DNA of 64,000 nucleotides from an uncultured Oscillospiraceae bacterium (GTDB taxonomy: Bacteria > Bacillota_A > Clostridia > Oscillospirales > Acutalibacteraceae): the NCBI GenBank assembly GCA_910589395.1, contig CAJUTL010000008.1, positions 32,681-96,680 on the forward strand. Reading direction: 5' to 3'. Each line of letters starts with the position of its first letter. Within the stretch, counting starts at the first letter, position 1. A program made the position numbers and the translations under genes. Below, piece after piece: positions 53,031 through 61,058 of the stretch. Below the pieces are notes generated by a model. The model worked only from the letters and a program-made list of their open reading frames with translations. It had not been told where the DNA came from and ran no database searches.

Positions 53031-54047
53031 TTAGTAGGGAGAGCTCTCGTCCAGATACTCGCCGCAGTTTTCCTTATCCACCACGGTAGTGGGAATGATC
53101 TTTACTTCCTCTACTTTTTCACCCTTCAGAAGAGCAAGAGCGTTATCTACGGCGTCCTGCACCATGATGGGGCTGTAGAGAGCGGACTGAATGTTGATAT
53201 CGGCGTTTTCTGCGTCGGCCATCATCTTGAAATACTCCTGGCACCCACCGCCGCCGGTAATCACTTTGACGTCGGTACGGCCCGCTTCCTTCAAAGCGTT
53301 CAGAACGCCGATGGAAGTCTCATCATCCATGGAGAACACGGCGTCGATCTGATCGTGCTTCGCGAGGATATCGGAGAAATCCTTCTGGCCGTCGTCACGG
53401 GTAAACTTTGTGGCATAGGTCTCCACCGTCATATCAGGAGCGATCTCCGCGATCTTCTCCTCAAAGCCCTTCTGGCGCAGTTCGGAAACAGAGCCGGAGG
53501 AGGGCACGTTCAGCATGATCACGGTGCCGGTGGTGCCGATCTTATCCACAATGTACTGAGCGCTCTGGCGGCCCATGTCCTCGTTATCGCCGGAAACGCG
53601 ATACACGCCATTACATTTGATCTCGATATCGAAGTTCACGACCGGGATCCCTTCATCGATCAAAGTCTGAATGGGGCTCTCCATGCCTTCCCACTGGGGG
53701 AACGCCACCACAGCCTGTACCCCCCAGGTTCTGAGGTCGTCGATCTGGCTGGTCATTTCTTCAGCGTTGTTGCTGGTGAGCAGCTTGTACTCGATCTCGC
53801 CCTTGCCGGCAAGCTCGTCACAGCGCTGCTGGGCATAATAGGCAACGCCCGCCACCCAGCCGTGGGTCACAGCCGGAGCCAGCACGCCGATTTTGTACTT
53901 TTCGCCGGTGGCGGCAGTGCTGCCGGTAGAAGCGGTGGAGCCTGTGGAACCATCAGGATCCGCAGAAGAATTGCCGCCGTTGCCGCAGCCGGCAAAACAG
54001 GCGCACAGCAGCGCCAATGCCAAAATCAGAGAAAGAACTTTCTTCAT
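53031..54047 (-). CDS. Sugar ABC transporter substrate-binding lipoprotein
   Basis: A 338-residue type-I periplasmic-binding-protein fold anchored as a lipoprotein. The signal peptide ends in the lipobox FAGC with Cys21, followed by a Gly/Ser/Thr-rich linker (about 22-45). The mature domain (KIGVLAPAVTHGWVAGVAYY...) resembles ribose/galactose/rhamnose binders, with GIPVVNFDIE and DAVFSMDDETSIGVLNAL contact regions. First gene of the importer; promoter 70 bp upstream. Sugar identity is not readable. Confidence 0.92.
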   Translation of the reverse strand: MKKVLSLILALALLCACFAGCGNGGNSSADPDGSTGSTASTGSTAATGEKYKIGVLAPAVTHGWVAGVAYYAQQRCDELAGKGEIEYKLLTSNNAEEMTSQIDDLRTWGVQAVVAFPQWEGMESPIQTLIDEGIPVVNFDIEIKCNGVYRVSGDNEDMGRQSAQYIVDKIGTTGTVIMLNVPSSGSVSELRQKGFEEKIAEIAPDMTVETYATKFTRDDGQKDFSDILAKHDQIDAVFSMDDETSIGVLNALKEAGRTDVKVITGGGGCQEYFKMMADAENADINIQSALYSPIMVQDAVDNALALLKGEKVEEVKIIPTTVVDKENCGEYLDESSPY

Positions 54048-54061
54048 GGTAATTTCCTCCT

Positions 54062-54146
54062 AGAGCTTTCGCTCTAACATATTCGCGGTATGCCAAATAC
54101 TGGCTTCCGCTTTCCGTATTATAGCAAAGGCTTCCGAACATTTCAA
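54062..54146 (-). promoter_or_regulatory. Promoter and 5' hairpin of the sugar ABC operon
   Basis: Minus strand TTGAAA (54141-54146), 17 bp, TATAAT (54118-54123). Directly before the ribosome binding site the transcript forms TAGAGC-GAAA-GCTCTA, a GNRA-tetraloop hairpin, followed by GGAGG. The hairpin may stabilise the mRNA or limit initiation. No clear CcpA site was seen. Confidence 0.6.
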
Positions 54147-54310
54147 GTATAATCCATGATTTTTTCCATAAAAGGGAAAGCCTGCTCCCTTTCATTTAAG
54201 AAAGCAGAATTTTCACATTTTCGTCAATGGGCGTCTCCGGAAAATCCTTTTATGAAATTTTTCGCCGCCTCCCGGAACGAAGATCCCCTGCTCTTCCCCG
54301 GAAAAGGGAA

Positions 54311-54751
54311 TCAATCCGCCTTCTCCTTTATCCGGTGATAATCGGAAATAACGTTTTCCAGCGTAATGGTTTTCAAGCTGTCGCATAAATCGTTTCGAAT
54401 TTTCTGATAAGAACAGTTGAGCACATTGTGAATATTCCTCCCTACAGGACAGAGGGCGGATGGCAGCGGATGAACACCGATCAGCTTTGAAGAAAAATCC
54501 GGCTCGATCGCCATGCAGATGCGATAGATGGTTATTTCATCGGCAGGACAATTCAGCGCGGCGCCGCCGGTTCCGGCTTTAACTGATATTATCCCTTCCT
54601 TTTTCAAAGCGCTTATGATCGTTCGGACCGTCACAGAGTTGATTCCTGTAGAGCGTGACAAAAGTCCGCTGGTAACTTTATGAATGTTCCCGTATTCATA
54701 GATAAAAACAAGGCAATGAATTGCGATAGAGCACTTGGTAGTGATATGCAT
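54311..54751 (-). CDS. Rrf2 family transcriptional regulator
   Basis: A 146-residue winged-helix regulator of the Rrf2 family, whose members sense iron-sulfur status, nitric oxide or sulfur compounds. MHITTKCSIAIHCLVFI and SRSTGINSVTVRTIISALKKEGIISVKAGTGGAAL form the DNA-binding domain. Cys101, Cys113 and Cys123 could bind an iron-sulfur cluster, as in IscR and NsrR. It is divergent from the flavodoxin/ferredoxin gene, and two matching operators lie between them. Confidence 0.86.
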   Translation of the reverse strand: MHITTKCSIAIHCLVFIYEYGNIHKVTSGLLSRSTGINSVTVRTIISALKKEGIISVKAGTGGAALNCPADEITIYRICMAIEPDFSSKLIGVHPLPSALCPVGRNIHNVLNCSYQKIRNDLCDSLKTITLENVISDYHRIKEKAD

Positions 54752-54815
54752 GGAGCTTCTCCTCCTTAAAAGCTTAGAACAGTATATCCCATACTATACC
54801 ACAGGGTTTTTTAGA

Positions 54816-54873
54816 TGTAAACGTTGACATTACACCTCGGCACTGCTACAATGATGTAAATCTAAAAATTACA
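54816..54873 (+). promoter_or_regulatory. Promoter with two TGTAA-N9-TTACA operators
   Basis: TTGACA (54824-54829), 17 bp, TACAAT (54847-54852) drives the ferredoxin gene. Operator 1 (54816-54834) covers the -35 box and operator 2 (54855-54873) covers the start of transcription; each is exactly TGTAA-N9-TTACA, with centres 39 bp apart. A further half-site TGTAAC lies just before the ATG. Best explained as binding sites for the adjacent Rrf2 regulator. Confidence 0.7.
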
Positions 54874-54886
54874 GGAGCGTGTAACT

Positions 54887-55654
54887 ATGAAGCTTTATCA
54901 AATTGATTTCAGCCCGACCGGAGGAACCGCCAGGGTGGCGGACGTAATAAGCAAGGCGCTGGAAATGCCTGTCAGTAAAATCGATCTGTCTGAAGCAGCG
55001 ACAGATTTTTCCGCAGTCAGCTTGGAGAAAGAGGATCTGGCGGTGATCGCGGTTCCTTCCTATGGAGGACGTGTTCCGGCGACGGCGACCCAACGGATCG
55101 AAAAAATCAACGGCAACCACGCGGCCTGCGTGATCGTCTGCGTATACGGCAACCGGGCCTATGAGGATACCCTGGTCGAGCTGAACGATATCGCGGAAAA
55201 AAGCGGCTTCCGGGTCATTGCCGCCATCGCCGCTGTCGCGGAGCATTCTATTCTGCGTCAATACGCTTCGGGAAGACCGGATTCGGAGGATGAGGCTGAG
55301 CTGCGCCGCTTTTGTGATCGTATTCTGGAAAAGCTTCGTGAAAAAACATCAGATTTCTCAGCGCCGCAAATTCCCGGAAGCCGCCCCTATAAGCAGACGG
55401 GTCAGGGTGGCTTGATCCCAAAAGCAAACAGCAAGTGTACCGGCTGCGGTCTCTGTGCCGAGAAGTGTCCCACGCAGGCCATCAGCAGAAACGATCTGAA
55501 GCTTGCTGACAGCAAAAAATGCATCTCCTGTATGCGATGCGTCGCATTGTGCCCCCAGGGAGCCCGCAGCGTTAACAAAGTTATGGTTTCCGCCGCCGCA
55601 TTGGCGATCAAGAAGGCCTGCTCAACAAAAAAGCGGAATGAATTATACCTCTGA
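54887..55654 (+). CDS. EFR1-type flavodoxin/ferredoxin fusion protein
   Basis: A 255-residue cytoplasmic electron-transfer protein. The N-terminal half is flavodoxin-like (FSPTGGTARVAD as phosphate loop; VIAVPSYGGRVPA; VCVYGNRAYEDTLVEL). The C-terminal half is a two-cluster ferredoxin with CTGCGLCAEKCP and CISCMRCVALCP. Known family in Clostridia; partner unknown. Under a strong promoter with two operators next to the Rrf2 gene, so expression is likely controlled by iron-sulfur or oxidative status. Confidence 0.87.
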   Translation: MKLYQIDFSPTGGTARVADVISKALEMPVSKIDLSEAATDFSAVSLEKEDLAVIAVPSYGGRVPATATQRIEKINGNHAACVIVCVYGNRAYEDTLVELNDIAEKSGFRVIAAIAAVAEHSILRQYASGRPDSEDEAELRRFCDRILEKLREKTSDFSAPQIPGSRPYKQTGQGGLIPKANSKCTGCGLCAEKCPTQAISRNDLKLADSKKCISCMRCVALCPQGARSVNKVMVSAAALAIKKACSTKKRNELYL

Positions 55655-55750
55655 ACAGCATACTATTAAGATAACGCACGGCTTTTCCGGCGCTCGATCT
55701 TTTCCTGTTATTTGTCGGAAAATAAAGTATAGTAATTTAGTATATTTTTC

Positions 55751-55781
55751 TTGACAAGCACCTGACCAAGGTGCTACAGTA
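55751..55781 (+). promoter_or_regulatory. MerR-type promoter of copA
   Basis: TTGACA (55751-55756) and ACAGTA (55776-55781) are separated by 19 bp fully occupied by the perfect inverted repeat AGCACCT-GACCA-AGGTGCT (55757-55775). An over-long spacer with a centred dyad is the hallmark of MerR/CueR-activated promoters. No MerR gene is in the window, so the regulator must be elsewhere. Confidence 0.65.
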
Positions 55782-55862
55782 TAGAAAAATTAAAAATTTG
55801 GGCTTTCGGGCCTTCGGGCGTGTTTTGAAGCGCTTTCTGCTTCTGGAAAGGAAGGGTATTCT

Positions 55863-58178
55863 ATGACAAAGGAAAAATTCTCCGTTACCGGCATGAGCTG
55901 TTCCGCCTGCTCCGCCCATGTGGAAAAAAGCGTTTCCGCACTGACGGGCGTACAGGAGGTCACGGTAAACCTGCTGACCAACAGCATGCAGGTGGAATAC
56001 GATGAAACCTCTGTTTCGGAAAAAGACATTGTAAAGGCTGTCAAAAAGGGTGGTTACGGCGCCGCGCCGGACAAGGCGGAAGGAATGCGCGCAGCCGCCG
56101 CGGAAGAAGCCCTGCCGGAAAGTGCAGCGGCGTTAAAGCAAATGAAGTTTCGCTTTCTGTTTTCCCTGTGCTTTTTGATCCCTCTCATGTATCTTTCCAT
56201 GCACCATATGTTTTGGGAATGGTTTGGGCTTCCTGTCCCCTCTCTTATCACACGATACTTCCACGGTACGGAAAACGCCGTGACCTTCGCGCTGACTCAG
56301 CTGCTTCTGCTGCTCCCCATCGTATTCGCCAACCAGAAATACTACCGGAACGGGTTTCCCTCTCTGTTCCGGGGCCACCCCAACATGGACAGCCTGATCG
56401 CCATCGGCTCCGGCGCTGCCATTCTTTACGGCATTTTCGCTCTGTACCGCATTGGTTTCGGCCTGGGTCATGGGGATCTCGCCACGGTGGAGCACTACTC
56501 CATGGATCTTTATTTTGAATCTGCGGGTACGATCCTCACCCTGATCACACTGGGAAAATATCTGGAAACAAAATCAAAGGGGCGCACCGGTGAGGCCATT
56601 ACAAAGCTCATCGGACTGACCCCGAAAACCGCTCTGGTCGTGCGGGACGGCGAGGAAGTGGAGGTACCTGTGGGCGAGATCCTGGTAGGCGACTGCATCG
56701 CTATAAAGCCGGGAGCTTCCATTCCGGTGGACGGCGTGATCACCGAAGGCTCTACCAGCATCGATGAATCCGCTATTACGGGAGAAAGCATTCCTGTGGA
56801 GAAAAAGGAAGGAGACTCTGTGATCTCTGCTACCGTCAATAAAACCGGATATTTCCGCTTTCAGGCTACGAAGGTGGGAGAAGATACCACTATCTCCCAA
56901 ATCGTCCGGCTGGTGGAGGAAGCCAGCGCCAGCAAAGCGCCTATCGCCAGGCTGGCGGATAAGATCTCCGGCATTTTTGTGCCCACGGTGATCGCCATTG
57001 CCCTGATCGCCTCCGTGGTTTGGCTGCTTTTGGGCGCTACGGCGGAATTTGCCCTTTCCATCGGCATTTCCGTGCTGGTGATCTCCTGTCCCTGCGCATT
57101 GGGGCTGGCTACCCCCGTGGCCATTATGGTGGGTACGGGAAAAGGAGCGGAAAACGGCATTTTGATCAAATCCGGCGAGGCGCTGGAAACCGCCCACAGC
57201 ATTGACACGGTGGTGTTGGACAAAACCGGGACCATTACACAGGGAACTCCCAAAATCACGGACGTGATCCCCCTGGCGGCAAGCGCCGAAAAGCTCCTGG
57301 CCGTAGCCTACAGCTTGGAAAAGCAAAGCGAGCACCCGCTGGCTGAAGCTGTAGTTGCTTATGCGGAGGAGCAGGGGTGCTCCCCGCTGCCAAGCGATGA
57401 ATTTCAGGCGGTATTCGGACGGGGCATTTCTGCCAGTATAGAAGGAAAAAAATATTTTGCGGGAAATCTCGCCTATCTGGAAGAGCTGGGAATTGCCCGA
57501 GCGGAGGAACACAAGGAGCTTTGGGAAACCGTGGCGCGGCTTGCCGATGAAGGAAAAACACCGCTGCTTTTCGCGGACAAAAAAGATGTTTTAGGGCTCC
57601 TTGCCGCCGCCGATGTGATAAAGCCCACCAGCGAGGAAGCGATCAAGGCGTTCCGGGAGCTGGGCGTTCAGACTGTAATGCTCACCGGAGACAACGCCCG
57701 CACAGCGGAGGCGATCCGGAAAAAGCTGAACATTCCGGAGGTGATCTCTGAGGTGCTGCCCCAGGACAAGGAACGAAAGATCGCCGAGTTCCAGAGCCGG
57801 GGAAAAAAGGTGGCCATGATCGGTGATGGGGTCAACGACGCCCCCGCCCTGACCCGGGCCGATGTGGGCATTGCCATCGGTGCGGGCTCTGATATCGCCA
57901 TTGAAAGCGCCGATATCGTATTGGTAAAAAGTGATCTGCTGGACGCCGTAACGGCGATCCGCCTGAGCCGGGCCGTAATGCGGAACATCAAGGAAAACCT
58001 GTTCTGGGCTTTCTTCTATAATTCCATCGGCATTCCGCTGGCGGCAGGAGCGCTTTTCTTCCTGGGCCTGCGGCTGAACCCCATGTTCGGCGCCGCCGCC
58101 ATGAGCCTTTCCAGCGTGTGCGTAGTCTCCAATGCCCTGCGCCTGAAATTTTTCAAGCCCACAAAGCGGCGCACCTGA
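55863..58178 (+). CDS. copA: Copper-translocating P1B-type ATPase
   Basis: Membrane pump exporting Cu(I), 771 residues. One N-terminal metal-binding domain (GMSCSACSAHVEK, Cys13 and Cys16), eight predicted membrane segments, the ion-site CPC in VISCPCALGLATP, phosphorylation site DKTGTITQGTP, the HP motif in SEHPLAEAV, and GDGVNDAPAL. The CPC motif and a single HMA domain fit CopA. Promoter architecture implies metal induction. No copZ chaperone gene is adjacent. Start ATG follows GAAAGGAAGGG. Confidence 0.93.
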   Translation: MTKEKFSVTGMSCSACSAHVEKSVSALTGVQEVTVNLLTNSMQVEYDETSVSEKDIVKAVKKGGYGAAPDKAEGMRAAAAEEALPESAAALKQMKFRFLFSLCFLIPLMYLSMHHMFWEWFGLPVPSLITRYFHGTENAVTFALTQLLLLLPIVFANQKYYRNGFPSLFRGHPNMDSLIAIGSGAAILYGIFALYRIGFGLGHGDLATVEHYSMDLYFESAGTILTLITLGKYLETKSKGRTGEAITKLIGLTPKTALVVRDGEEVEVPVGEILVGDCIAIKPGASIPVDGVITEGSTSIDESAITGESIPVEKKEGDSVISATVNKTGYFRFQATKVGEDTTISQIVRLVEEASASKAPIARLADKISGIFVPTVIAIALIASVVWLLLGATAEFALSIGISVLVISCPCALGLATPVAIMVGTGKGAENGILIKSGEALETAHSIDTVVLDKTGTITQGTPKITDVIPLAASAEKLLAVAYSLEKQSEHPLAEAVVAYAEEQGCSPLPSDEFQAVFGRGISASIEGKKYFAGNLAYLEELGIARAEEHKELWETVARLADEGKTPLLFADKKDVLGLLAAADVIKPTSEEAIKAFRELGVQTVMLTGDNARTAEAIRKKLNIPEVISEVLPQDKERKIAEFQSRGKKVAMIGDGVNDAPALTRADVGIAIGAGSDIAIESADIVLVKSDLLDAVTAIRLSRAVMRNIKENLFWAFFYNSIGIPLAAGALFFLGLRLNPMFGAAAMSLSSVCVVSNALRLKFFKPTKRRT

Positions 58179-58191
58179 AAAAACAGGTAAA

Positions 58192-58405
58192 CTGGAATTT
58201 GTAGGGCTAACGAACAGCAGAAACTTCTTGCCTCCCCTGAAAGGGGAGGGGGACCACCGTCAGGTGGTGGAGAGGTTCCAGCTCGCTGGAAATCCGCATA
58301 AAACCAGTGATTTCCTTTTCTTCTGTCGGAACCTCTCAGTCACGGCAAAGCCGTGACAGCTCCCCTTTCAGGGGAGCCAAGGGTAACTGCTAAATTATAA
58401 TTTAC
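58192..58405. repeat. Composite palindromic repeat
   Basis: Inner element 58227-58382: CTTGCCTCCCCTGAAAGGGG and its near-perfect complement at the right end, with inner arms GAGGTTCC/GGAACCTC. Outer ends AAACTGGAATTTG and CTGCTAAATTATAATTT match the tails of repeats at 24.4, 37.5 and 61.9 kb. Non-coding, between copA and the methyltransferase gene. This type is, from memory, common in gut Firmicutes. Confidence 0.65.
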
Positions 58406-58458
58406 CAACGAACTGCCACCTTCACAAAGAATGACAAGTAATATAATAAAAACACCTG

Positions 58459-58506
58459 AAAACAAGGAGCGCTGCTAAGACATCCCTTTGCAGCGCTCCT
58501 TGTTTT
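58459..58506. terminator. Bidirectional terminator between copA and the methyltransferase gene
   Basis: Perfect 17-bp arms AAAACAAGGAGCGCTGC and its complement with a 14-base loop, A-rich before and T-rich after, 7 bp beyond the methyltransferase stop codon. It can stop transcription from both sides. Confidence 0.8.
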
Positions 58507-58513
58507 CGCACTA

Positions 58514-59095
58514 TTATCCCTTCCTGCCAAAATAGCGGTTTACCTGTTTTTGATAGCTTTCATACTGCTCACCAAAGGCTTCCCTTAAAAAATCCTCTTC
58601 CACATTTACAATTTGCAGGTGCAGCATAAGAATTGCAAAAAGTGTGGGTACCAGCAGCCCCCAGTGAAAAAACAAAAGCAGCAGGCCGATATAAAGAAGA
58701 TCGAAGCCAAGGAAAGCGGGGTTACGGCTCCAAGCGTAAATACCGGAGGTGACCAATTTTGTTTGAGCCTCTTCCGGTACGCCGGCGCGCCAGCTGTCCC
58801 CCATGGTCACCACCGAAAGGGCAAACACCACCACACCCAGGAAACCGAGCACAACGCCTGTGATCCTGGCCCATACGGGGAGCACGCACACATTCAGGCA
58901 AAGCATGACTGCCTCCACCGGTACTACCAGATACGTGGAAAGCTTTGTCAGAAGCTCAACTGTTCTGACAACCCCCTGTTTTCCCTTTCCCAGCTGGTCG
59001 GTATCGATCCCCCGCTTTCGCTGTGACAGCATTTTCCAAAAATAGCAGCCGTAAAACAGCGTAAGCAGGCATAGGCCGATGATCTGAAAAACCAT
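58514..59095 (-). CDS. Isoprenylcysteine carboxyl methyltransferase-like membrane protein
   Basis: A 193-residue membrane protein of the ICMT/phospholipid methyltransferase family, with about five hydrophobic segments. LVTSGIYAWSRNPAFLGFDLLYIGLLLLF and VEEDFLREAFGEQYESYQKQVNRYF are the conserved SAM-binding C-terminal motifs. In bacteria the substrate is usually unknown. The ATG at 59093-59095 follows GGGGGAT and begins the first membrane helix; longer in-frame starts cross the divergent promoter region. Confidence 0.82.
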   Translation of the reverse strand: MVFQIIGLCLLTLFYGCYFWKMLSQRKRGIDTDQLGKGKQGVVRTVELLTKLSTYLVVPVEAVMLCLNVCVLPVWARITGVVLGFLGVVVFALSVVTMGDSWRAGVPEEAQTKLVTSGIYAWSRNPAFLGFDLLYIGLLLLFFHWGLLVPTLFAILMLHLQIVNVEEDFLREAFGEQYESYQKQVNRYFGRKG

Positions 59096-59183
59096 GCTTC
59101 TGCATCCCCCAATCTGATCGATTGAGTTAAATGATAACCAGTTTCCCCGGATAAAGCAAGAAAATAATTTTTTGCACAGGGTC

Positions 59184-59236
59184 TTCTCAAAAACGGTCAA
59201 CAGGGTTACAATGAAAGCACCTTGACCGAAGCGGTC
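59184..59236 (+). promoter_or_regulatory. Promoter and operator of the TetR/ABC cassette
   Basis: TACAAT (59207-59212) with a weak TTCTCA (59184-59189) 17 bp upstream. Inverted CGGTCAA (59194-59200) and TTGACCG (59222-59228) flank the -10 box, and GACCG-AAG-CGGTC (59224-59236) forms a compact dyad downstream. Likely the autoregulatory site of the TetR protein. ACAGGAGG follows. Confidence 0.5.
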
Positions 59237-59252
59237 TATCACAGGAGGCAGT

Positions 59253-59903
59253 ATGAATCCGAAATTTTTTGAGCTTTCCCCGGAAAAGCAGCAGAGGATC
59301 CTCAACGCGGGGTTCCGGGTTTTTTCGGAAAACAGCTATCGAAAAAGCCCGGTGCGAGAGGTGGCGGAAGCTGCCGGGATCAGCAAATCGCTGCTATTTC
59401 ACTATTTTCATAACAAAAAGGAGCTTTATCTGTTCCTGTGGGAAAAGGGCGCTGAGATCACCATGGAGGCCTTACAGGAGTCCCGCTGCTACGAGCCCAC
59501 CGATCTTTTTGAAATGATGGAGCGGGGCATGCGGGCAAAATTAAAGATCATGGAGCAATACCCCCACATTGCCGTCTTTACGGTGAAGGCCTTCTATGAA
59601 AAGGAGCCTGAGCTTCGGGAAGAAATACAGAAAAGCTACCGTAGGCTGTTTGACGGCAAGGCGACCGCTGCCCTGGCGGCGCTGGACCCCCGGGATTTTG
59701 TTCCTGGGCTGGACCTGCAGATGATGTACCGGGAAATGTACTGGGCGTCTGAAGGCTACCTTTGGGAAATGCTGCAGCGGGGCGGTCTGGACCCGAAACA
59801 GATGGAGCGGGATTTTCAAGGGCTTTTGGCGTTTTGGAAAAGCATTTATCAAAGCCGGGAGAAAAAAGCGGAGAAAGAAGGGAAAAAGTATGAATGCTAT
59901 TGA
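59253..59903 (+). CDS. TetR family transcriptional regulator
   Basis: A 216-residue repressor: an N-terminal helix-turn-helix (RILNAGFRVFSENSYRKSPVREVAEAAGISKSLLFHYFHNKKELYLFLWEKG) and a helical ligand-binding domain. Its end overlaps the ABC ATPase gene by 14 bp, so it is coupled to the transporter it probably regulates. Ligand unknown; such TetR/ABC cassettes usually export toxic amphipathic compounds. Confidence 0.9.
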   Translation: MNPKFFELSPEKQQRILNAGFRVFSENSYRKSPVREVAEAAGISKSLLFHYFHNKKELYLFLWEKGAEITMEALQESRCYEPTDLFEMMERGMRAKLKIMEQYPHIAVFTVKAFYEKEPELREEIQKSYRRLFDGKATAALAALDPRDFVPGLDLQMMYREMYWASEGYLWEMLQRGGLDPKQMERDFQGLLAFWKSIYQSREKKAEKEGKKYECY

Positions 59904-60777
59904 AATGAACGATCTGACAAAATATTACGGGAAAACCCGTGGGATCGAAAACCTAAGCCTATGTGTTCCCAAAGGTGATTTTTTCGGCTTTATCGGCCCC
60001 AACGGCGCCGGGAAAAGCACCGTGATCCGAACGCTGCTGGGCCTGATCTCCCCTACCGGCGGCTCCGCCGCGATTTTCGGAAAACCCATAGAAGCCTACA
60101 AAACTCAGCTGCTGGGGGAAATCGGCTACCTGCCTTCCGAAACCATGTTCTACAGCAGTATGCGGGTAAGAGATGTTCTGAAGCTCTCGGGGGAGCTTCG
60201 AAAAAAGGACTGCGCTTCGGAGGCGAAGCGGCTTTGTGAACGGTTGAAGCTGGATCCCGCCCGGCGAGTGCGGGAGCTTTCTCTGGGCAACCGAAAAAAA
60301 GTGGGGATCGTCTGTGCCCTGCAGCACCGGCCCACCCTCTATATTTTAGACGAGCCCACCAGCGGCCTGGACCCCTTGATCCAGCGGGAATTTTACCGGC
60401 TTTTGCAGGAGCGCGCGGAAGAAGGCGCCACCGTGTTTTTATCCTCCCACGTTCTTTCTGAGATCCAGCGCTACTGCCGCCACGCCGCCGTGATCCGGGA
60501 AGGCAGGCTTCTTGCCTGCGACAGCGTGGAACGACTGGGTCATACCGGGGCTAAGCGTGTGACCCTGCGCGGCGTTACAAAAGCGCCTGCCCTGGAACAG
60601 ATCAGGGATATCAGGGTATGGGAAAGCTCTGTCAGCTTTCTGTACAGCGGCGAACCGAACCTGCTGCTGAAAGAATTATCCGCCCTCCCCCTTTCTGACC
60701 TTACGATCACAGAGCCGGATCTGGAGGAGATATTTCTTCACTATTATACCATAAGCGCCATGGGCGCGTTGGTATAA
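59890..60777 (+). CDS. ABC transporter ATP-binding protein
   Basis: A 295-residue ATPase. GFIGPNGAGKSTVIRTLLGL is Walker A, RELSLGNRKKVGIVCAL the signature, LYILDEPTSGLDP Walker B, with an H-loop at FLSSHVLSEI. The natural domain seems to end near LEEIFLHYY, as in relatives. The last ten or so codons (YTISAMGALV and stop) are encoded by the first unit of the following tandem repeat, so the C-terminus has been altered by the repeat insertion. It pairs with the permease gene 281 bp downstream. Confidence 0.92.
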   Translation: MNAIEMNDLTKYYGKTRGIENLSLCVPKGDFFGFIGPNGAGKSTVIRTLLGLISPTGGSAAIFGKPIEAYKTQLLGEIGYLPSETMFYSSMRVRDVLKLSGELRKKDCASEAKRLCERLKLDPARRVRELSLGNRKKVGIVCALQHRPTLYILDEPTSGLDPLIQREFYRLLQERAEEGATVFLSSHVLSEIQRYCRHAAVIREGRLLACDSVERLGHTGAKRVTLRGVTKAPALEQIRDIRVWESSVSFLYSGEPNLLLKELSALPLSDLTITEPDLEEIFLHYYTISAMGALV

Positions 60778-61039
60778 TGTGTCCATCGCTCGTCTGAGCG
60801 AAGCGAAGAACTGAGCGGGACAATTTAATTTGTATAATATCCGCACGCTCTTTGCGGATATTATACCATAAGCGCCATGGGCGCATTGGTATAATGTGTC
60901 CATCGCTCGTCTGAGCGAAGCGAAGAACTGAGCGGGACAATTTAATTGGTATAATGTGCCGATTGCCCGTTGTCGAAGCACAAACTGGGCAAGGCAAATT
61001 TTAATCTTATTCTATCCGCACGACCTTTGCGGATAGAAT
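60744..61039. repeat. Tandem three-hairpin repeat array within the ABC operon
   Basis: Two 117-bp-spaced units beginning at 60744 and 60861, and a diverged partial third from about 60948 to 61039. Each unit has a hairpin TTATACCATAAGCGCC...GGTATAA, a stretch TGTGTCCATCGCTCGTCTGA with CTGAGCGGGACAATTTAATT, and a hairpin ATAATATCCGCA/TGCGGATATTAT. Unit 1 begins inside the ATPase coding sequence. The same unit occurs singly at 44831-44951. It separates the ATPase from its permease and could attenuate or stabilise the transcript. Confidence 0.8.
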
Positions 61040-61058
61040 ACAAAGGAGGAGCCTGCGC

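Noticed and set aside
60676..60997. Minus-strand open frames with repeated peptides near the ABC array
   Set aside because: The repeated peptides come from the tandem DNA repeat itself; there is no start site context and the frames run through hairpins.
60744..61039. Possible CRISPR array
   Set aside because: Units are about 117 bp, adjacent and without spacers, with hairpins; no cas genes are nearby.
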